Part shown: one piece after another, positions 35,581 through 44,383 of the stretch
Position numbering within the stretch: the stretch's first letter is position 1
Layout: every line of letters starts with the position of its first letter
Origin: Planctomycetota bacterium
Lineage (GTDB): Bacteria; Planctomycetota; Phycisphaerae; SM23-33
Direction of reading: 5' to 3'
Assembly: GCA_009908915.1 (NCBI GenBank)
Contig: JAAAOJ010000035.1
Location: 1-45,873 of the forward strand
DNA length: 45,873 nucleotides
Translations under genes and position numbers: made by a program
The notes under the pieces: model-generated
The model's input: only the letters and a program-made list of their open reading frames with translations
Told to the model about the DNA's origin: nothing
The model's database searches: none

Positions 35581-35609
35581 ATTTTACGCTGCCTTCACAA
35601 TCCCGTCAA
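35581..35609 (-). promoter_or_regulatory. Sigma70-type promoter of the inositol phosphate synthase operon
   Basis: On the minus strand TTGACG (35609-35604) and TAAAAT (35586-35581) are separated by 17 bp. The leader would be about 80 nt. Confidence 0.7.
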
Positions 35610-35932
35610 CGACGCTCCGGCTCAATCCGGGCCGCAGGCGATCGTGCCCGTCGCCGGCCGGGGCATGTCCATCGCCAGCTTGCCGCCAGGGGCCTCGCAT
35701 TCGGCCCAACGCGTCCGACCAGAAGGATCATGGGCGCTCGGCGGTTGTCGCGTTTGCGACGTCACCGACTCCTCTCGTTGTGCAGTCATCGTGCTTGTGC
35801 CGTACCCCCCCCTCCGCCGACGCAATGTGCGGCCGGGTTTCGCGCCCGTATGCATGGGGGCCGGGCCGGGTGAGGCGATATGATTCCAGCAGTCGCCGAA
35901 GTGAGCGTTCAACGCGTGAGGAGGAGTCAGCC
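35610..35932. other. Intergenic DNA upstream of the inositol phosphate synthase operon
   Basis: About 320 bp without a convincing gene. A minus-strand frame (35622-35942) ends in LAMDMPRPATGTIACGPD but has no Shine-Dalgarno and no recognised family. A GAGGAGGAG tract near 35918-35926 is the Shine-Dalgarno of the next gene. Confidence 0.45.
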
Positions 35933-36220
35933 GTGAAGACACTGCCGCTTTTCGAGAAGGGACCCGATGTCAGTGCAATGTGCCTCGGGACGATGAACCT
36001 CGGTACGACGGTGGAGGAATCGGAATCCTTCCGCCTGCTCGACCGCTACGTGGAGGCCGGCGGACAGGTCAAGCTGGTCGTCGCCATCGGCAAGCCACGC
36101 GAGACGATCCTCGTCGAGGACATCGGGCCGGACGGCAGCACGACGTACGATCGCGACGCCGACGGCAACCACCACGCGTGCAAGCGACCGCTGGACGAGC
36201 TGATCGTCCCGATTGGATAA
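35933..36220 (+). pseudogene. In-frame chimera: aldo-keto reductase start joined to nitroreductase end
   Basis: A GTG start at 35933 follows GAGGAG. Residues 1-44 (LFEKGPDVSAMCLGTMNLGT and so on to LLDRYVEAGG) are the N-terminus of an aldo-keto reductase, breaking off where NFxDTA should follow. Residues 45-95 (VVAIGKPRETILVEDIGPDG to RPLDELIVPIG) are the C-terminus of a nitroreductase, which normally ends in GKPxExVxLE...DGVHHVPKRSLDEI. The junction is in frame. All catalytic residues of both families are absent. It is most simply a deletion scar between two neighbouring genes that still carries translation signals. Confidence 0.7.
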
Positions 36221-36425
36221 GATGGGCCCCCTGCCGGACATCGCGGCCCGCCGGACCTCCCGGCTCTACCGCCCCACGCGCCGATCCACGACGCCTCGCG
36301 ACCGCTTCGGTAGTGGCTGGGGCTGCACCATGTGCGGGCCGATGCACACCTGCGCCCGGCCCTGCGCGCGGCGGTCCAACCAACGATCGATGACGTTCGC
36401 AAGGTGGCCAGGAGTCTGTCGCGGA

Positions 36426-36431
36426 CTATAA
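36426..36431 (+). promoter_or_regulatory. -10 element upstream of the E2 gene
   Basis: A perfect TATAAT, 70 bp before the E2 start. No good -35 is seen at 17 bp (GGTGGC). Confidence 0.4.
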
Positions 36432-36501
36432 TGTATGTCGGTGCGGTCGGTACACAATGGACGGCCGACGAAACGACACGACCGACGTAACGAGGTGACA
36501 T

Positions 36502-37968
36502 ATGGCGATCGAGGTGAAGCTTCCGGATCTGGGCGAGGGCGTGGACTCCGCCGAGGTGATCAACGTGATGGTCGAGGTCGGTGACAGCATCCAGGCCGAG
36601 CAGTCGATCCTCGAAATCGAGACCGACAAAGCTTCCGTCGAAGTCCCCAGCAGCGATGCCGGCAAGGTCTCAAAGATCCACGTCGACGTCGGCGATACGG
36701 TCAGCACCGGCGAGACGATCCTCACGCTTGAAGCCGCAAGCGGAAGCGACACCGACAAGGAAGAATCCACCGACGAGCCGGAATCGAAGGACCGGCAAGC
36801 GCCCGCCGAGACGCCCGAGCAGCCGGAACAGGAAAGCAAAGGCGAGGCCGAAGACGAAGAAGCCGCGCCTGACGAAGCGGAGCAAGATGAAGCCGAAACG
36901 GAAGCTTCCGCCGAGAGCAAGCCACAACACGAACAGGCTGAGCTGGAAGCCGAACCCGAAGAGACCGATGCCAACAAGCAGCCGCCGACCGATAAGGCCG
37001 GGGCGTCGGCGACCATGCCGTCGGTGAGCACAGCCGATACGGACATCGCCGCCAGCCCGCGCGTCCGCAAGCTCGCCCGCCAGCTCGGCGTGGACCTGCG
37101 ACGCGTCAAGGGCACCTCCGGTGGCGGACGCATCACCGAAGACGACCTCTACGCCGCCATCCGCGACCACAATATCGGGGACGGCCTCAGCGGCGAGCCG
37201 ACCGCCCTGCAGTCGACCGAGCAGCCCGCTAAGGCCGACCAGGCCGAAGGCCAGGACGCCGACGCATGGGGTCCCATCCGCCGCGAGCGCATCAGCAAGG
37301 TCCGCGCGACCATCGCCCGCAAGATGCACGAGTCGTGGACGACTATCCCGCACGTGACGCACTTCGACGAGGCCGACATCACCGAACTCGACGAGTTCCG
37401 CCAGGAACGCAAAGGCGACCTCGGCAAGGACGTCAAGCTCACGCTCATGCCGTTTGTGGTCCGGGCCGTCGCCGAGGCCCTCAAGCAGCACTCCAAGGTC
37501 AACGCCAGTCTCGACCTCGACGGCGGCGAGATCATCTACCACGATTACGTCAGCATCGGTATCGCGGTGGATACCGACCGCGGTCTGGTCGTGCCCGTCC
37601 TGCGACACGTCGCCGGCAAGGGCATCGCCCAACTCGCCAAAGAGATCAACGACCTGGCCGCCCGCACGCGCGACGGCGATTTCAGCGTGGAGGACCTTCG
37701 CGGCGGGACGTTTACGATCTCCAACCAGGGCGCCGTCGGCGGCGCCTACGCCACGCCGATCATCAACTATCCCGAGTCGGCCATCCTGCTGCTCGGCCGG
37801 GGCGGGCCGCAGCCGCGCGTCCACGACGGCGAGATCGAGCAACGACTCATCATGCCGCTGAGCTTCAGTTACGACCACCGCCTCATCGACGGCGCCAACG
37901 CCGGGCGGTTTGTCAACACACTCAAAGACCTGCTGCAGTACCCAGGCAAGCTTCTGCTGTCGCTGTAA
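36502..37968 (+). CDS. Dihydrolipoamide acyltransferase (2-oxoacid dehydrogenase E2)
   Basis: E2 core of a pyruvate or related 2-oxoacid dehydrogenase complex. The 488-aa protein has one lipoyl domain (residues 1-77; Lys43 in ETDKASVEVPS), an acidic Glu/Asp/Pro/Ala linker (about 80-175), a peripheral subunit-binding domain (about 184-220; ASPRVRKLARQLGVDL), and the catalytic domain with SYDHRLIDGANAG (His and Asp of the active site). The linker is unusually long and acidic. No E1 or E3 gene is next to it, so the other subunits must be elsewhere. Specificity (acetyl or branched chain) cannot be decided. Confidence 0.93.
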   Translation: MAIEVKLPDLGEGVDSAEVINVMVEVGDSIQAEQSILEIETDKASVEVPSSDAGKVSKIHVDVGDTVSTGETILTLEAASGSDTDKEESTDEPESKDRQAPAETPEQPEQESKGEAEDEEAAPDEAEQDEAETEASAESKPQHEQAELEAEPEETDANKQPPTDKAGASATMPSVSTADTDIAASPRVRKLARQLGVDLRRVKGTSGGGRITEDDLYAAIRDHNIGDGLSGEPTALQSTEQPAKADQAEGQDADAWGPIRRERISKVRATIARKMHESWTTIPHVTHFDEADITELDEFRQERKGDLGKDVKLTLMPFVVRAVAEALKQHSKVNASLDLDGGEIIYHDYVSIGIAVDTDRGLVVPVLRHVAGKGIAQLAKEINDLAARTRDGDFSVEDLRGGTFTISNQGAVGGAYATPIINYPESAILLLGRGGPQPRVHDGEIEQRLIMPLSFSYDHRLIDGANAGRFVNTLKDLLQYPGKLLLSL

Positions 37969-37986
37969 CACACATGGGAGGCTGAC

Positions 37987-38526
37987 ATGGCCGCGAACGA
38001 TTCGTCTGTGCAGTTGCCGATCGAAGTGGTGGACAAGGGAGCGGCCTGGGTGGCCGTCATCGAGATGGTCTTCGGCGCCCTGATCGGGGGACTGTTGATC
38101 GTGGCCTTCGTAGCCGACTCGATTGCCCAGGGCGGAATGGGCGGGACGTGGTGGCTTCTGCTGTTGGGCATACCCGGTTACGCGTTGTTTCTCGCGGGAC
38201 TGTACCTCTTGCGGGCAAGGAAGATCTACGTGATCTCCGCGACCGAGGTCCTCGCCCGCATGCGGGCCTTTCGGGCCTGGCGCGAATGGCGCGAACCCAC
38301 CGCCGAATACGAGGCCGTCACCATTACCACCCAAGCCATCCTGGCTGCCGATGGCACGGCAACGGGCACGGTGATGCAGACCGTCACGCTCGCCCATTCC
38401 GATCCGGAGAAATGCGTCGAGTTGGCCAAACACTCGCAGATCGCCCACACCGACACCCATGCCTACGCCCGGGCCGTCGCCGCCGAACTCGGCCTGGAAC
38501 TCCAAAGCGACCAGGACGAGCCATAG
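37987..38526 (+). CDS. Membrane protein of unknown function
   Basis: A 179-aa protein with GGGAGG upstream of the ATG. Two hydrophobic helices (about residues 21-45 and 53-74) are followed by a basic juncture and a soluble domain of about 100 residues (VISATEVLARMRAFRAWREW and onward). No family is recognised. It follows the E2 gene by 18 bp and is probably co-transcribed with it, with no obvious functional link. Confidence 0.75.
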   Translation: MAANDSSVQLPIEVVDKGAAWVAVIEMVFGALIGGLLIVAFVADSIAQGGMGGTWWLLLLGIPGYALFLAGLYLLRARKIYVISATEVLARMRAFRAWREWREPTAEYEAVTITTQAILAADGTATGTVMQTVTLAHSDPEKCVELAKHSQIAHTDTHAYARAVAAELGLELQSDQDEP

Positions 38527-38532
38527 CACGCG

Positions 38533-38931
38533 CTACAGGCGCTCCAGCAGTTCCCGCAGCATGCCGTCCAGTGCGTCGGGTTCGACGTCACGCAGGGCCG
38601 GCTCGGACGAGCGCCCTTCCAGGAAGCTCCGCACGGCGGCCCGGCCGGTTTCGCCAAAACGCCGCAGTTGTCGCACGTGCAGCTCCAGCCGCTCGATGTG
38701 GAAATTGTGGCTGTCGAGGCAGTAGTTGACCACGAAGTGCTCCAGATCGCCCGGGCCAAGGTCCTCGCGATGTTCCAGCGGCACGGTGGGCAGGTGTGCG
38801 CTGCCGGCCCGTAGCGGAGCCTCGATGTCGCGCAGTTCGCGCAGGCGCCGAGCGCGCTGCTGCTCGGCCGCTTCGTCGAGCGGTTCGAGCGGAATCAACT
38901 CACCGTCGTCATGGTCGGGCTCGTCGGTCAT
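38533..38931 (-). CDS. Hypothetical protein downstream of yjbQ
   Basis: A 132-aa acidic, soluble protein rich in Arg, Glu and Leu, with predicted helices (ARRLRELRDIEAPLR, HIERLELHVRQLRRFGETG, LDGMLRELLERL). The start at 38931 (MTDEPDHDD) is 5 bp after the yjbQ stop; an upstream Met in frame overlaps yjbQ deeply and is unlikely. No family is recognised. Tight spacing suggests one operon with yjbQ. Confidence 0.7.
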   Translation of the reverse strand: MTDEPDHDDGELIPLEPLDEAAEQQRARRLRELRDIEAPLRAGSAHLPTVPLEHREDLGPGDLEHFVVNYCLDSHNFHIERLELHVRQLRRFGETGRAAVRSFLEGRSSEPALRDVEPDALDGMLRELLERL

Positions 38932-38936
38932 GGGGC

Positions 38937-39353
<417 letters not shown>

Positions 39354-39402
39354 GTTGGCTCCCTGTTGGGTTGTGGGCTGATGGATATCACGCCCTATCA
39401 GC

Positions 39403-39541
39403 CCGTTTAGAAAGTGTCGCGGGCTTCCAGCCCGCGCGTGCCGAGGGCATCTTGCCCTCGTTCCGAAACCATTCCGCAGCCAGGATGGCTGCGGGACGCG
39501 CGTCCGTACGGACGCGTCACAACATCTGCCTTTCTAAACGG
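39403..39541. repeat. 139-bp palindrome-bounded element with four internal hairpins
   Basis: Perfect 12-bp ends CCGTTTAGAAAG (39403-39414) and CTTTCTAAACGG (39530-39541). Inside are four successive hairpins: GCGGGC/GCCCGC, GAGGGC/GCCCTC, CCGCAGCC/GGCTGCGG and ACGCGCGTCC/GGACGCGT. A TATAAT with TG ahead (39547-39552) sits at the right edge, toward the MNT gene. The arms match the short copy at 28899. Confidence 0.8.
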
Positions 39542-39630
39542 ATTGCTATAATAACGGCCCGTCGGGCGGTGGGAAATGTCGAATGTGAATCGGGCTTTCC
39601 AGTCCGTAACCGTCAGGCTATCATACAGCA

Positions 39631-39930
39631 GTGACAGAAGAATCCCTGAACATACCGCGCGACGAACTCGAAGCTTTCTGCCGGCGTCACCATATTCGGC
39701 GCCTGGCGCTGTTCGGTTCGGTCGTGCGCGGTGAGGCGGGTCCCGGTAGCGATCTCGACGTGCTCGTGGAGTTCGACACCGGCCACGTACCCGGCCTGGC
39801 GTTCTTCACCATGCAAGACGAGCTGTCCCGGCTCTTCGGACGCAACGTCGATCTGAATACGCCGCAGTTCCTCAACCCCGCCTTTCGCGAGGAAGTTCAA
39901 CAACAGGCCGAGGTCCAGTATGAGCAGTGA
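39631..39930 (+). CDS. MNT-type nucleotidyltransferase (antitoxin)
   Basis: A 99-aa minimal nucleotidyltransferase with GTG start at 39631. The active motif is LFGSVVRGEAGPGSDLDVLV (GS-x-R-x-G...S-D-x-D), with the third acidic residue in RNVDLNT. In HEPN/MNT pairs this protein neutralises the HEPN RNase, in some cases by AMP transfer. The stop overlaps the start of the HEPN-like gene by 11 bp. All catalytic residues are present. Confidence 0.9.
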   Translation: MTEESLNIPRDELEAFCRRHHIRRLALFGSVVRGEAGPGSDLDVLVEFDTGHVPGLAFFTMQDELSRLFGRNVDLNTPQFLNPAFREEVQQQAEVQYEQ

Positions 39931-40069
39931 CCGCGACCTCCGACGGTTGACGGACATGCGAACCCACGCCGCCGAAGCCGTTGAGCTGGTTGAAAGCAAG
40001 CAACGCGCCGATCTCCCCGTCCTGTTGCCACGACTGGATGCGATTATCGCTGAGCAGAAACAGGCCTGA
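39920..40069 (+). pseudogene. Internally deleted HEPN toxin
   Basis: A 49-aa frame overlaps the MNT gene. The first 33 residues (SSDRDLRRLTDMRTHAAEAV and onward to ADL) are the N-terminal helix of DUF86/HEPN toxins. The rest (PVLLPRLDAIIAEQKQA) is the usual C-terminal helix of the same family. The central portion of about 60 residues, which carries the RNase motif R-x4-H, is missing, and the join is in frame. The toxin is thus probably dead while the antitoxin is intact. Confidence 0.7.
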
Positions 40070-40084
40070 TGGCTCTCTCCACCG

Positions 40085-41923
40085 ATGAATGACGACCTCG
40101 CACAACGTATCAGCGACGCGCTTCTGCCCGTCGTCAATCAGCCCAGCCAGTACATCGGCCTGGAGGTCAACGCGCGACGCAAGGACCCCGCGGCGGCCGC
40201 CGTCAGCGTCTGCCTCGCCTTCCCGGACGCCTACACGATCGGCATCAGCCACACCGGCAGCCAGGTCCTCTACCACATGCTCAACGACCTGTCCAACGTG
40301 GCTGCCGACCGCACCTACTGCCCCCTGCCCGACGCCGAAGCCGTCATGCGGCAGCGCGGCATTCCGCTGTTCGCCTGGGAGTCGCGCCGGGCGATCGGCG
40401 AGTTCGATGTGATCGGATTTTCCCTGGGCTACGAGCTGTGCGTCACCAACGTGCTGACCATGCTCGACCTGGCGGGCATCCCGCTGATGGCCTCCGACCG
40501 CACCGACGAGCACCCGCTGATCGTCGGCGGCGACGCCCTGGCCGACTCGCCCGAACCGTTGGCCGACTTCTTCGACGTCTTCCTGCCCGGCGACGGCGAA
40601 GCCCCTCTCCGCGCCCTGGTCGAACGGCTGGTCGGACACACCACCGCCACCGGTCAGACGACCACTCTGCGAGGAAGCGAAAGGATGGCGCGCGGTGCAG
40701 CACCCGCTGCACCGCGTGAGCAACTCCTGCTCAAGATCGCCCAACAAGTTCCCTCCGCCTATGTCCCCCGCTTCTACGCACCGGATGCCGACGCACAGGC
40801 CGGCGGCGGCTTTGCCGGCGTCTCCCCCACGCGCGACGACATCCCCGCCCGCATCCCGCGGGCTTGTCTGACCGACCTGGCCGACTCGCCGGCCATCACC
40901 GCTCCGCTGGTCCCCGTCGCCGAAGGCGTCCACGACCGCGTGGTCATCGAGGTCATGCGCGGTTGCCCGAATCTCTGCCGCTTCTGCCAGGCCGGCCACC
41001 TCCGCCTGCCCGTCCGCCGGCGCAGCGTCGAGGAGATCGTCGCCACCGCCCGGGCCGCCGTCGACGCCACCGGCTATCGCGAGATCTCCCTGCTCTCGCT
41101 CTCGACCAGCGACTACCCCGACCTCGAAGCACTCATCGAACACCTGCAGGCCGAGTTCGCCGGCGAGCACGTCAACATTTCCCTGCCCAGCCTCCGCGTC
41201 GACAGCCAACTCGCCATCCTGCCCAAGCTCACCAGCGACGTCCGCAAGAGCGGCCTGACCATCGCCGCCGAAGCCGGCAGCGAACGCCTCCGCCGCCTGA
41301 TCAACAAACACATCACGGAGGCCGACATGCTCGCCGGCGTGCGGGCCGCCTGGAAAGCAGGCTACGGCAGCGTCAAGGTCTACTTCATGGCCGGACTGCC
41401 GGGCGAGACGCCCGAGGACATCGAGGCGATTGTCCAGCTCTGCCGCCGCCTCAGCGATACGCGCCGCGACGTCGACGGCCATCGCGGGGCGATCACCGCC
41501 TCGGTCAGTTGGTTTGTGCCCAAGCCGCACACCGCCCTGCAATGGGAGGCCGTGCGCGACGAGGCCTACTTTTTCGACGTCCGCGCCCGGCTCATCGAGC
41601 TTTGCCGCCGCACGCCCGTCAGCGTCCGCTTCCATCGGATCGAGCGGTCGATCCTGGAGGCCCTGCTGTGTCGTGGCGGGCGGGACGTGGGTCGGGCGAT
41701 CCTGGCGGCCTGGCGGGCCGGGGCCCGGCTGGACAGTTGGGACGAGCACTGGACCTGGGAGCTGTGGGAGCAGGCCATCGCGGAAACCGGCGTGGACCTG
41801 CCCGCCATCGTCCACCAGCCGATCCCCACCGGCCGAGGGCTGCCGTGGGATCACATCGCCTGCCACCTGCCCACCGAGCAACTCCTTAAACTCCACCGCG
41901 CCGCCATGGACGAACTTACCTAG
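40085..41923 (+). CDS. TIGR03960-type radical SAM protein with N-terminal B12-binding-like domain
   Basis: The 612-aa protein has an N-terminal cobalamin-binding-like domain (about 1-180; FPDAYTIGISHTGSQVLYHM, IVGGDALADSP) and a radical SAM domain with Cys294-x3-Cys298-x2-Cys301 (RGCPNLCRFCQAGHLRLP). Family members are often fused to, or followed by, a DUF2344 domain; that domain is absent here. The substrate is unknown in published work as far as I recall. Residues about 203-212 come from a palindrome inserted in the gene (40691-40716). Start ATG lies 15 bp after the HEPN remnant. Confidence 0.88.
   Translation: MNDDLAQRISDALLPVVNQPSQYIGLEVNARRKDPAAAAVSVCLAFPDAYTIGISHTGSQVLYHMLNDLSNVAADRTYCPLPDAEAVMRQRGIPLFAWESRRAIGEFDVIGFSLGYELCVTNVLTMLDLAGIPLMASDRTDEHPLIVGGDALADSPEPLADFFDVFLPGDGEAPLRALVERLVGHTTATGQTTTLRGSERMARGAAPAAPREQLLLKIAQQVPSAYVPRFYAPDADAQAGGGFAGVSPTRDDIPARIPRACLTDLADSPAITAPLVPVAEGVHDRVVIEVMRGCPNLCRFCQAGHLRLPVRRRSVEEIVATARAAVDATGYREISLLSLSTSDYPDLEALIEHLQAEFAGEHVNISLPSLRVDSQLAILPKLTSDVRKSGLTIAAEAGSERLRRLINKHITEADMLAGVRAAWKAGYGSVKVYFMAGLPGETPEDIEAIVQLCRRLSDTRRDVDGHRGAITASVSWFVPKPHTALQWEAVRDEAYFFDVRARLIELCRRTPVSVRFHRIERSILEALLCRGGRDVGRAILAAWRAGARLDSWDEHWTWELWEQAIAETGVDLPAIVHQPIPTGRGLPWDHIACHLPTEQLLKLHRAAMDELT
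40691..40716. repeat. Perfect REP-like palindrome inside the radical SAM gene
   Basis: CGCGGTGCAGC ACCC GCTGCACCGCG has perfect 11-bp arms. It is translated in frame as part of a variable linker (ARGAAPAAPRE) between the B12-like and radical SAM domains. Confidence 0.75.
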
Positions 41924-42359
41924 CTACAGCTTGCCACGACGTAGCCGGGAGAACACAGACAGCGCAGGGAAATTGTGGGTTATGAGTTCGCCGTCGTGAA
42001 TCCAGAACCGGAGGCCTCGCGGCGCGTCGGGTTGGACTGTTGTGTGGCTTCCATGGCTTGACCCCTCTCCCATGGGGAGAGGTGGCGGGCCTGCCCTGAG
42101 CTTGCCGAATGGGTCCGCGAGCCAGTGAGGGTCTTTGCAGGCCTCGACGATGCCCTCTGTGCCCCTGCGGGCCATTCTTCCCAGAGGCAGAGAGGTCCTG
42201 CAGGATGCATTGCCCGTTTCCGCCCCCCGGACAGCCCTTGACGCGGGGCGTGCGGAAAGACTACCTTTCGGCTGCTATAAGCAACCTTCACAATCGCGGG
42301 CTTGCCGCCGGCCGAACGGCGGCGACCCGCCTGAGACGACGGACGCAGCAGACGTGAAT
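41924..42359. other. 436-bp intergenic region with PFGKLRAG-type repeat
   Basis: Holds CCCCTCTCCC/GGGGAGAGG palindrome sequence and a GCCCTGAGCTTGCCGAATGGG tract (42061-42138). When translated on the minus strand this reads PFGKLRAG, a repeat peptide signature familiar from many genomes. The stretch before lpxD contains an extended -10 (TGCTATAAG; TATAAG at 42276-42281). No gene is supported. Confidence 0.55.
42276..42281 (+). promoter_or_regulatory. Possible extended -10 of lpxD
   Basis: TGCTATAAG fits an extended -10 element; no clear -35. It lies 79 bp before the lpxD ATG. Confidence 0.35.
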
Positions 42360-43427
42360 ATGACACTCAAGGAATTGGCCGATCGGCTCGGAGCCGACCT
42401 GCAGGGCGACGGCGAGAAGGTCATCAACGCCCTGGCCTCGCTGGAGGAAGCGAAGGACGACGAGCTGGCGTTCCTGGCCAACGTGCGCTATACGCAGAAG
42501 ATGGCCGAGACGTCGGCGGGTGCGGTCATCGTCGCCGCGGACTATCAGGGCCCGGGCGAGAACCTGCTCCGCTGTCAAGACCCGTACTTTGGCTACCGCG
42601 AGGCGATGGTCCTGTTCTACGGCTTCCGCGAGCACCCGATTGTCGGCATGCACCCGACGGCCTGCGTGGACGCGACGGCCGAGGTCGACGCGAGCGTGGC
42701 CCTGGGCGCGCACGTGACGATCTCGCGTGGCGCGACGGTGGACCCCGGGACGGTGATCTACCCCGGCGTGTTCGTCGGACCGGGCTGCAGGGTCGGGCGC
42801 GACTGCGTGCTGTACCCCAACGTCTGCCTGTACGACGGCAGTGTGCTGGGCAACCGCGTGACGGTACACGCCAACAGCTCCATCGGCGTCGACGGCTTCG
42901 GCTATGCAACGCACACGTGCGACGACGGCGTCGTGCGGCATGACAAGATTCCGCCGGTCGGCTGGGTCGAGCTGGAAGACGACGTGGAGATCGGCAGCTG
43001 CTGCGCGATCGAACGGGCGACCATGGGCCCAACGGTCATCGGCGCGGGCACGAAGTTCGCCGACCTCGTCGCCATCGGCCATGGGACCAAGCTGGGCAAG
43101 CACTGCCTGATGGTCAGCCAGGCCGGTATTGCCGGATCGACCGTGGTGGGCAACTACTGCGTCTTTGCGGGCCAGGCTGGCGTGGTCGGACACATCCGCA
43201 TCGGCGATGGCGTACGTGTCGGCGCCCAGGCGGGCGTGACGGGCGACCTCGACAGCGACGTGGAGGTCCTGGGCAGCCCGGCCATCCCTCGCGTCGAAGC
43301 CGGACGAAGTTACACGCTGATCTCGCGCCTGCCGGAGATGCGTGCCAACCTGCGCAAGCTCAGCAAGGACGTCGAGCGTCTCCGGGCCCGTATCGCCGAC
43401 CTCGAAGGCGGGCAGGAGCAGGTGTGA
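42360..43427 (+). CDS. lpxD: UDP-3-O-acylglucosamine N-acyltransferase LpxD
   Basis: LpxD adds the second acyl chain in lipid A synthesis. The 355-aa protein (ATG at 42360; the GTG two codons earlier is also possible) has the N-terminal uridine-binding domain (LKELADRLGADLQGDGEKVI), a long left-handed beta-helix of hexapeptide repeats (about 110-320), the SSIGVDGFGYATH tract and the catalytic His region (IGHGTKLGKHCLMVSQ), and a C-terminal coiled coil (LRKLSKDVERLRARI). Overlap with lpxI shows an operon. Confidence 0.95.
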   Translation: MTLKELADRLGADLQGDGEKVINALASLEEAKDDELAFLANVRYTQKMAETSAGAVIVAADYQGPGENLLRCQDPYFGYREAMVLFYGFREHPIVGMHPTACVDATAEVDASVALGAHVTISRGATVDPGTVIYPGVFVGPGCRVGRDCVLYPNVCLYDGSVLGNRVTVHANSSIGVDGFGYATHTCDDGVVRHDKIPPVGWVELEDDVEIGSCCAIERATMGPTVIGAGTKFADLVAIGHGTKLGKHCLMVSQAGIAGSTVVGNYCVFAGQAGVVGHIRIGDGVRVGAQAGVTGDLDSDVEVLGSPAIPRVEAGRSYTLISRLPEMRANLRKLSKDVERLRARIADLEGGQEQV

Positions 43428-44305
43428 TGGTCCTGCCCGGCGCGACCCGCCAGCAGGCCGAACCGGTCGCCCTGATCGCCGGGGCGGGACGGCTGCCGCT
43501 GCTGGCCGCCGAGGGCATCCTCGGGGCGGGCAAGCGACTGGTACTCGTGGCCCTGCGGGGCTTCGCCTCGCCGCGACTGGCCGGACTGGCCGATGAAACC
43601 CACTGGGTCGGGCTGACCCGCCTCGGCGGGTGGGTCCGGGCCATGAAACGCGCCGGAGCCTGTCGTGCCGTCATGGTCGGCTCGGTACGAAAGGCCGACA
43701 TGTACAGCCGCTTGCGCCTGTTCCGCTACGTGCCGGACCTCCGGACGGCCCGCCTATGGTATCGCACCGTCCGCCACGATAAACGCGACAACGCCGTACT
43801 GCTGGCGGTGGCCGACGAACTGGCCGCCGAAGAGATTGAACTGGTTTCGTCCATGACCTACTGCTCGGAACATCTCGCCGACGAGGGCGTCCTGACGCAA
43901 ACCCCGCCGGGCCAGGCCCAGGCCGCCGACATCGACTTCGCCTGGCCCATCGCCCGCGACAGCGCCCGTCTCGATATCGGCCAGTCCCTCGCCGTTCGCG
44001 AGCGCGACATCATCGCCGTCGAGGCCATCGAAGGCACCGACGCCATGGTCGCCCGCGCCGGCCAGCTCTGCCCCACCGGCGGCTGGACGCTCATCAAGGT
44101 CGCCCGGCCAGAGCAGGACATGCGCTTCGACGTGCCGACCGTCGGCCCGGCCACGCTCCGCAACCTCGCCGCCGCCGGCTGCGCGTGCCTCGTCGTCGAA
44201 GCCGGCCGAACCGTCATCCTCGACAAACCCGACACGCTTGTCCTCGCCGACAGACTCCACATCGCCGTCGTCGGAAAATCCGCCGAAGAACCCCGCCCCG
44301 AATGA
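43427..44305 (+). CDS. lpxI: UDP-2,3-diacylglucosamine pyrophosphatase LpxI
   Basis: LpxI (DUF1009) hydrolyses UDP-2,3-diacylglucosamine to lipid X, replacing LpxH in some groups. The 292-aa protein has IAGAGRLPLLAAEG (N-terminal domain), GSVRKADMYS, DDAVLLAVADELA-like DNAVLLAVADELA, and the C-terminal motif EAIEGTDAMVARAGQL. The ATG at 43427 overlaps the lpxD stop (TGATG) and has GGAGCAGG upstream. The pair shows that this organism makes lipid A. Confidence 0.93.
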   Translation: MVLPGATRQQAEPVALIAGAGRLPLLAAEGILGAGKRLVLVALRGFASPRLAGLADETHWVGLTRLGGWVRAMKRAGACRAVMVGSVRKADMYSRLRLFRYVPDLRTARLWYRTVRHDKRDNAVLLAVADELAAEEIELVSSMTYCSEHLADEGVLTQTPPGQAQAADIDFAWPIARDSARLDIGQSLAVRERDIIAVEAIEGTDAMVARAGQLCPTGGWTLIKVARPEQDMRFDVPTVGPATLRNLAAAGCACLVVEAGRTVILDKPDTLVLADRLHIAVVGKSAEEPRPE

Positions 44306-44383
44306 CGCGAGAGCAGAGCATTCAGCCACGAAGGACGTGAAGACGCGCGCGTAGCGCAGCCATACACGACATGTGATTTAGTG

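Noticed and set aside
35622..35942. Minus-strand frame upstream of the inositol phosphate synthase promoter
   Set aside because: No Shine-Dalgarno, unusual composition and no family resemblance.
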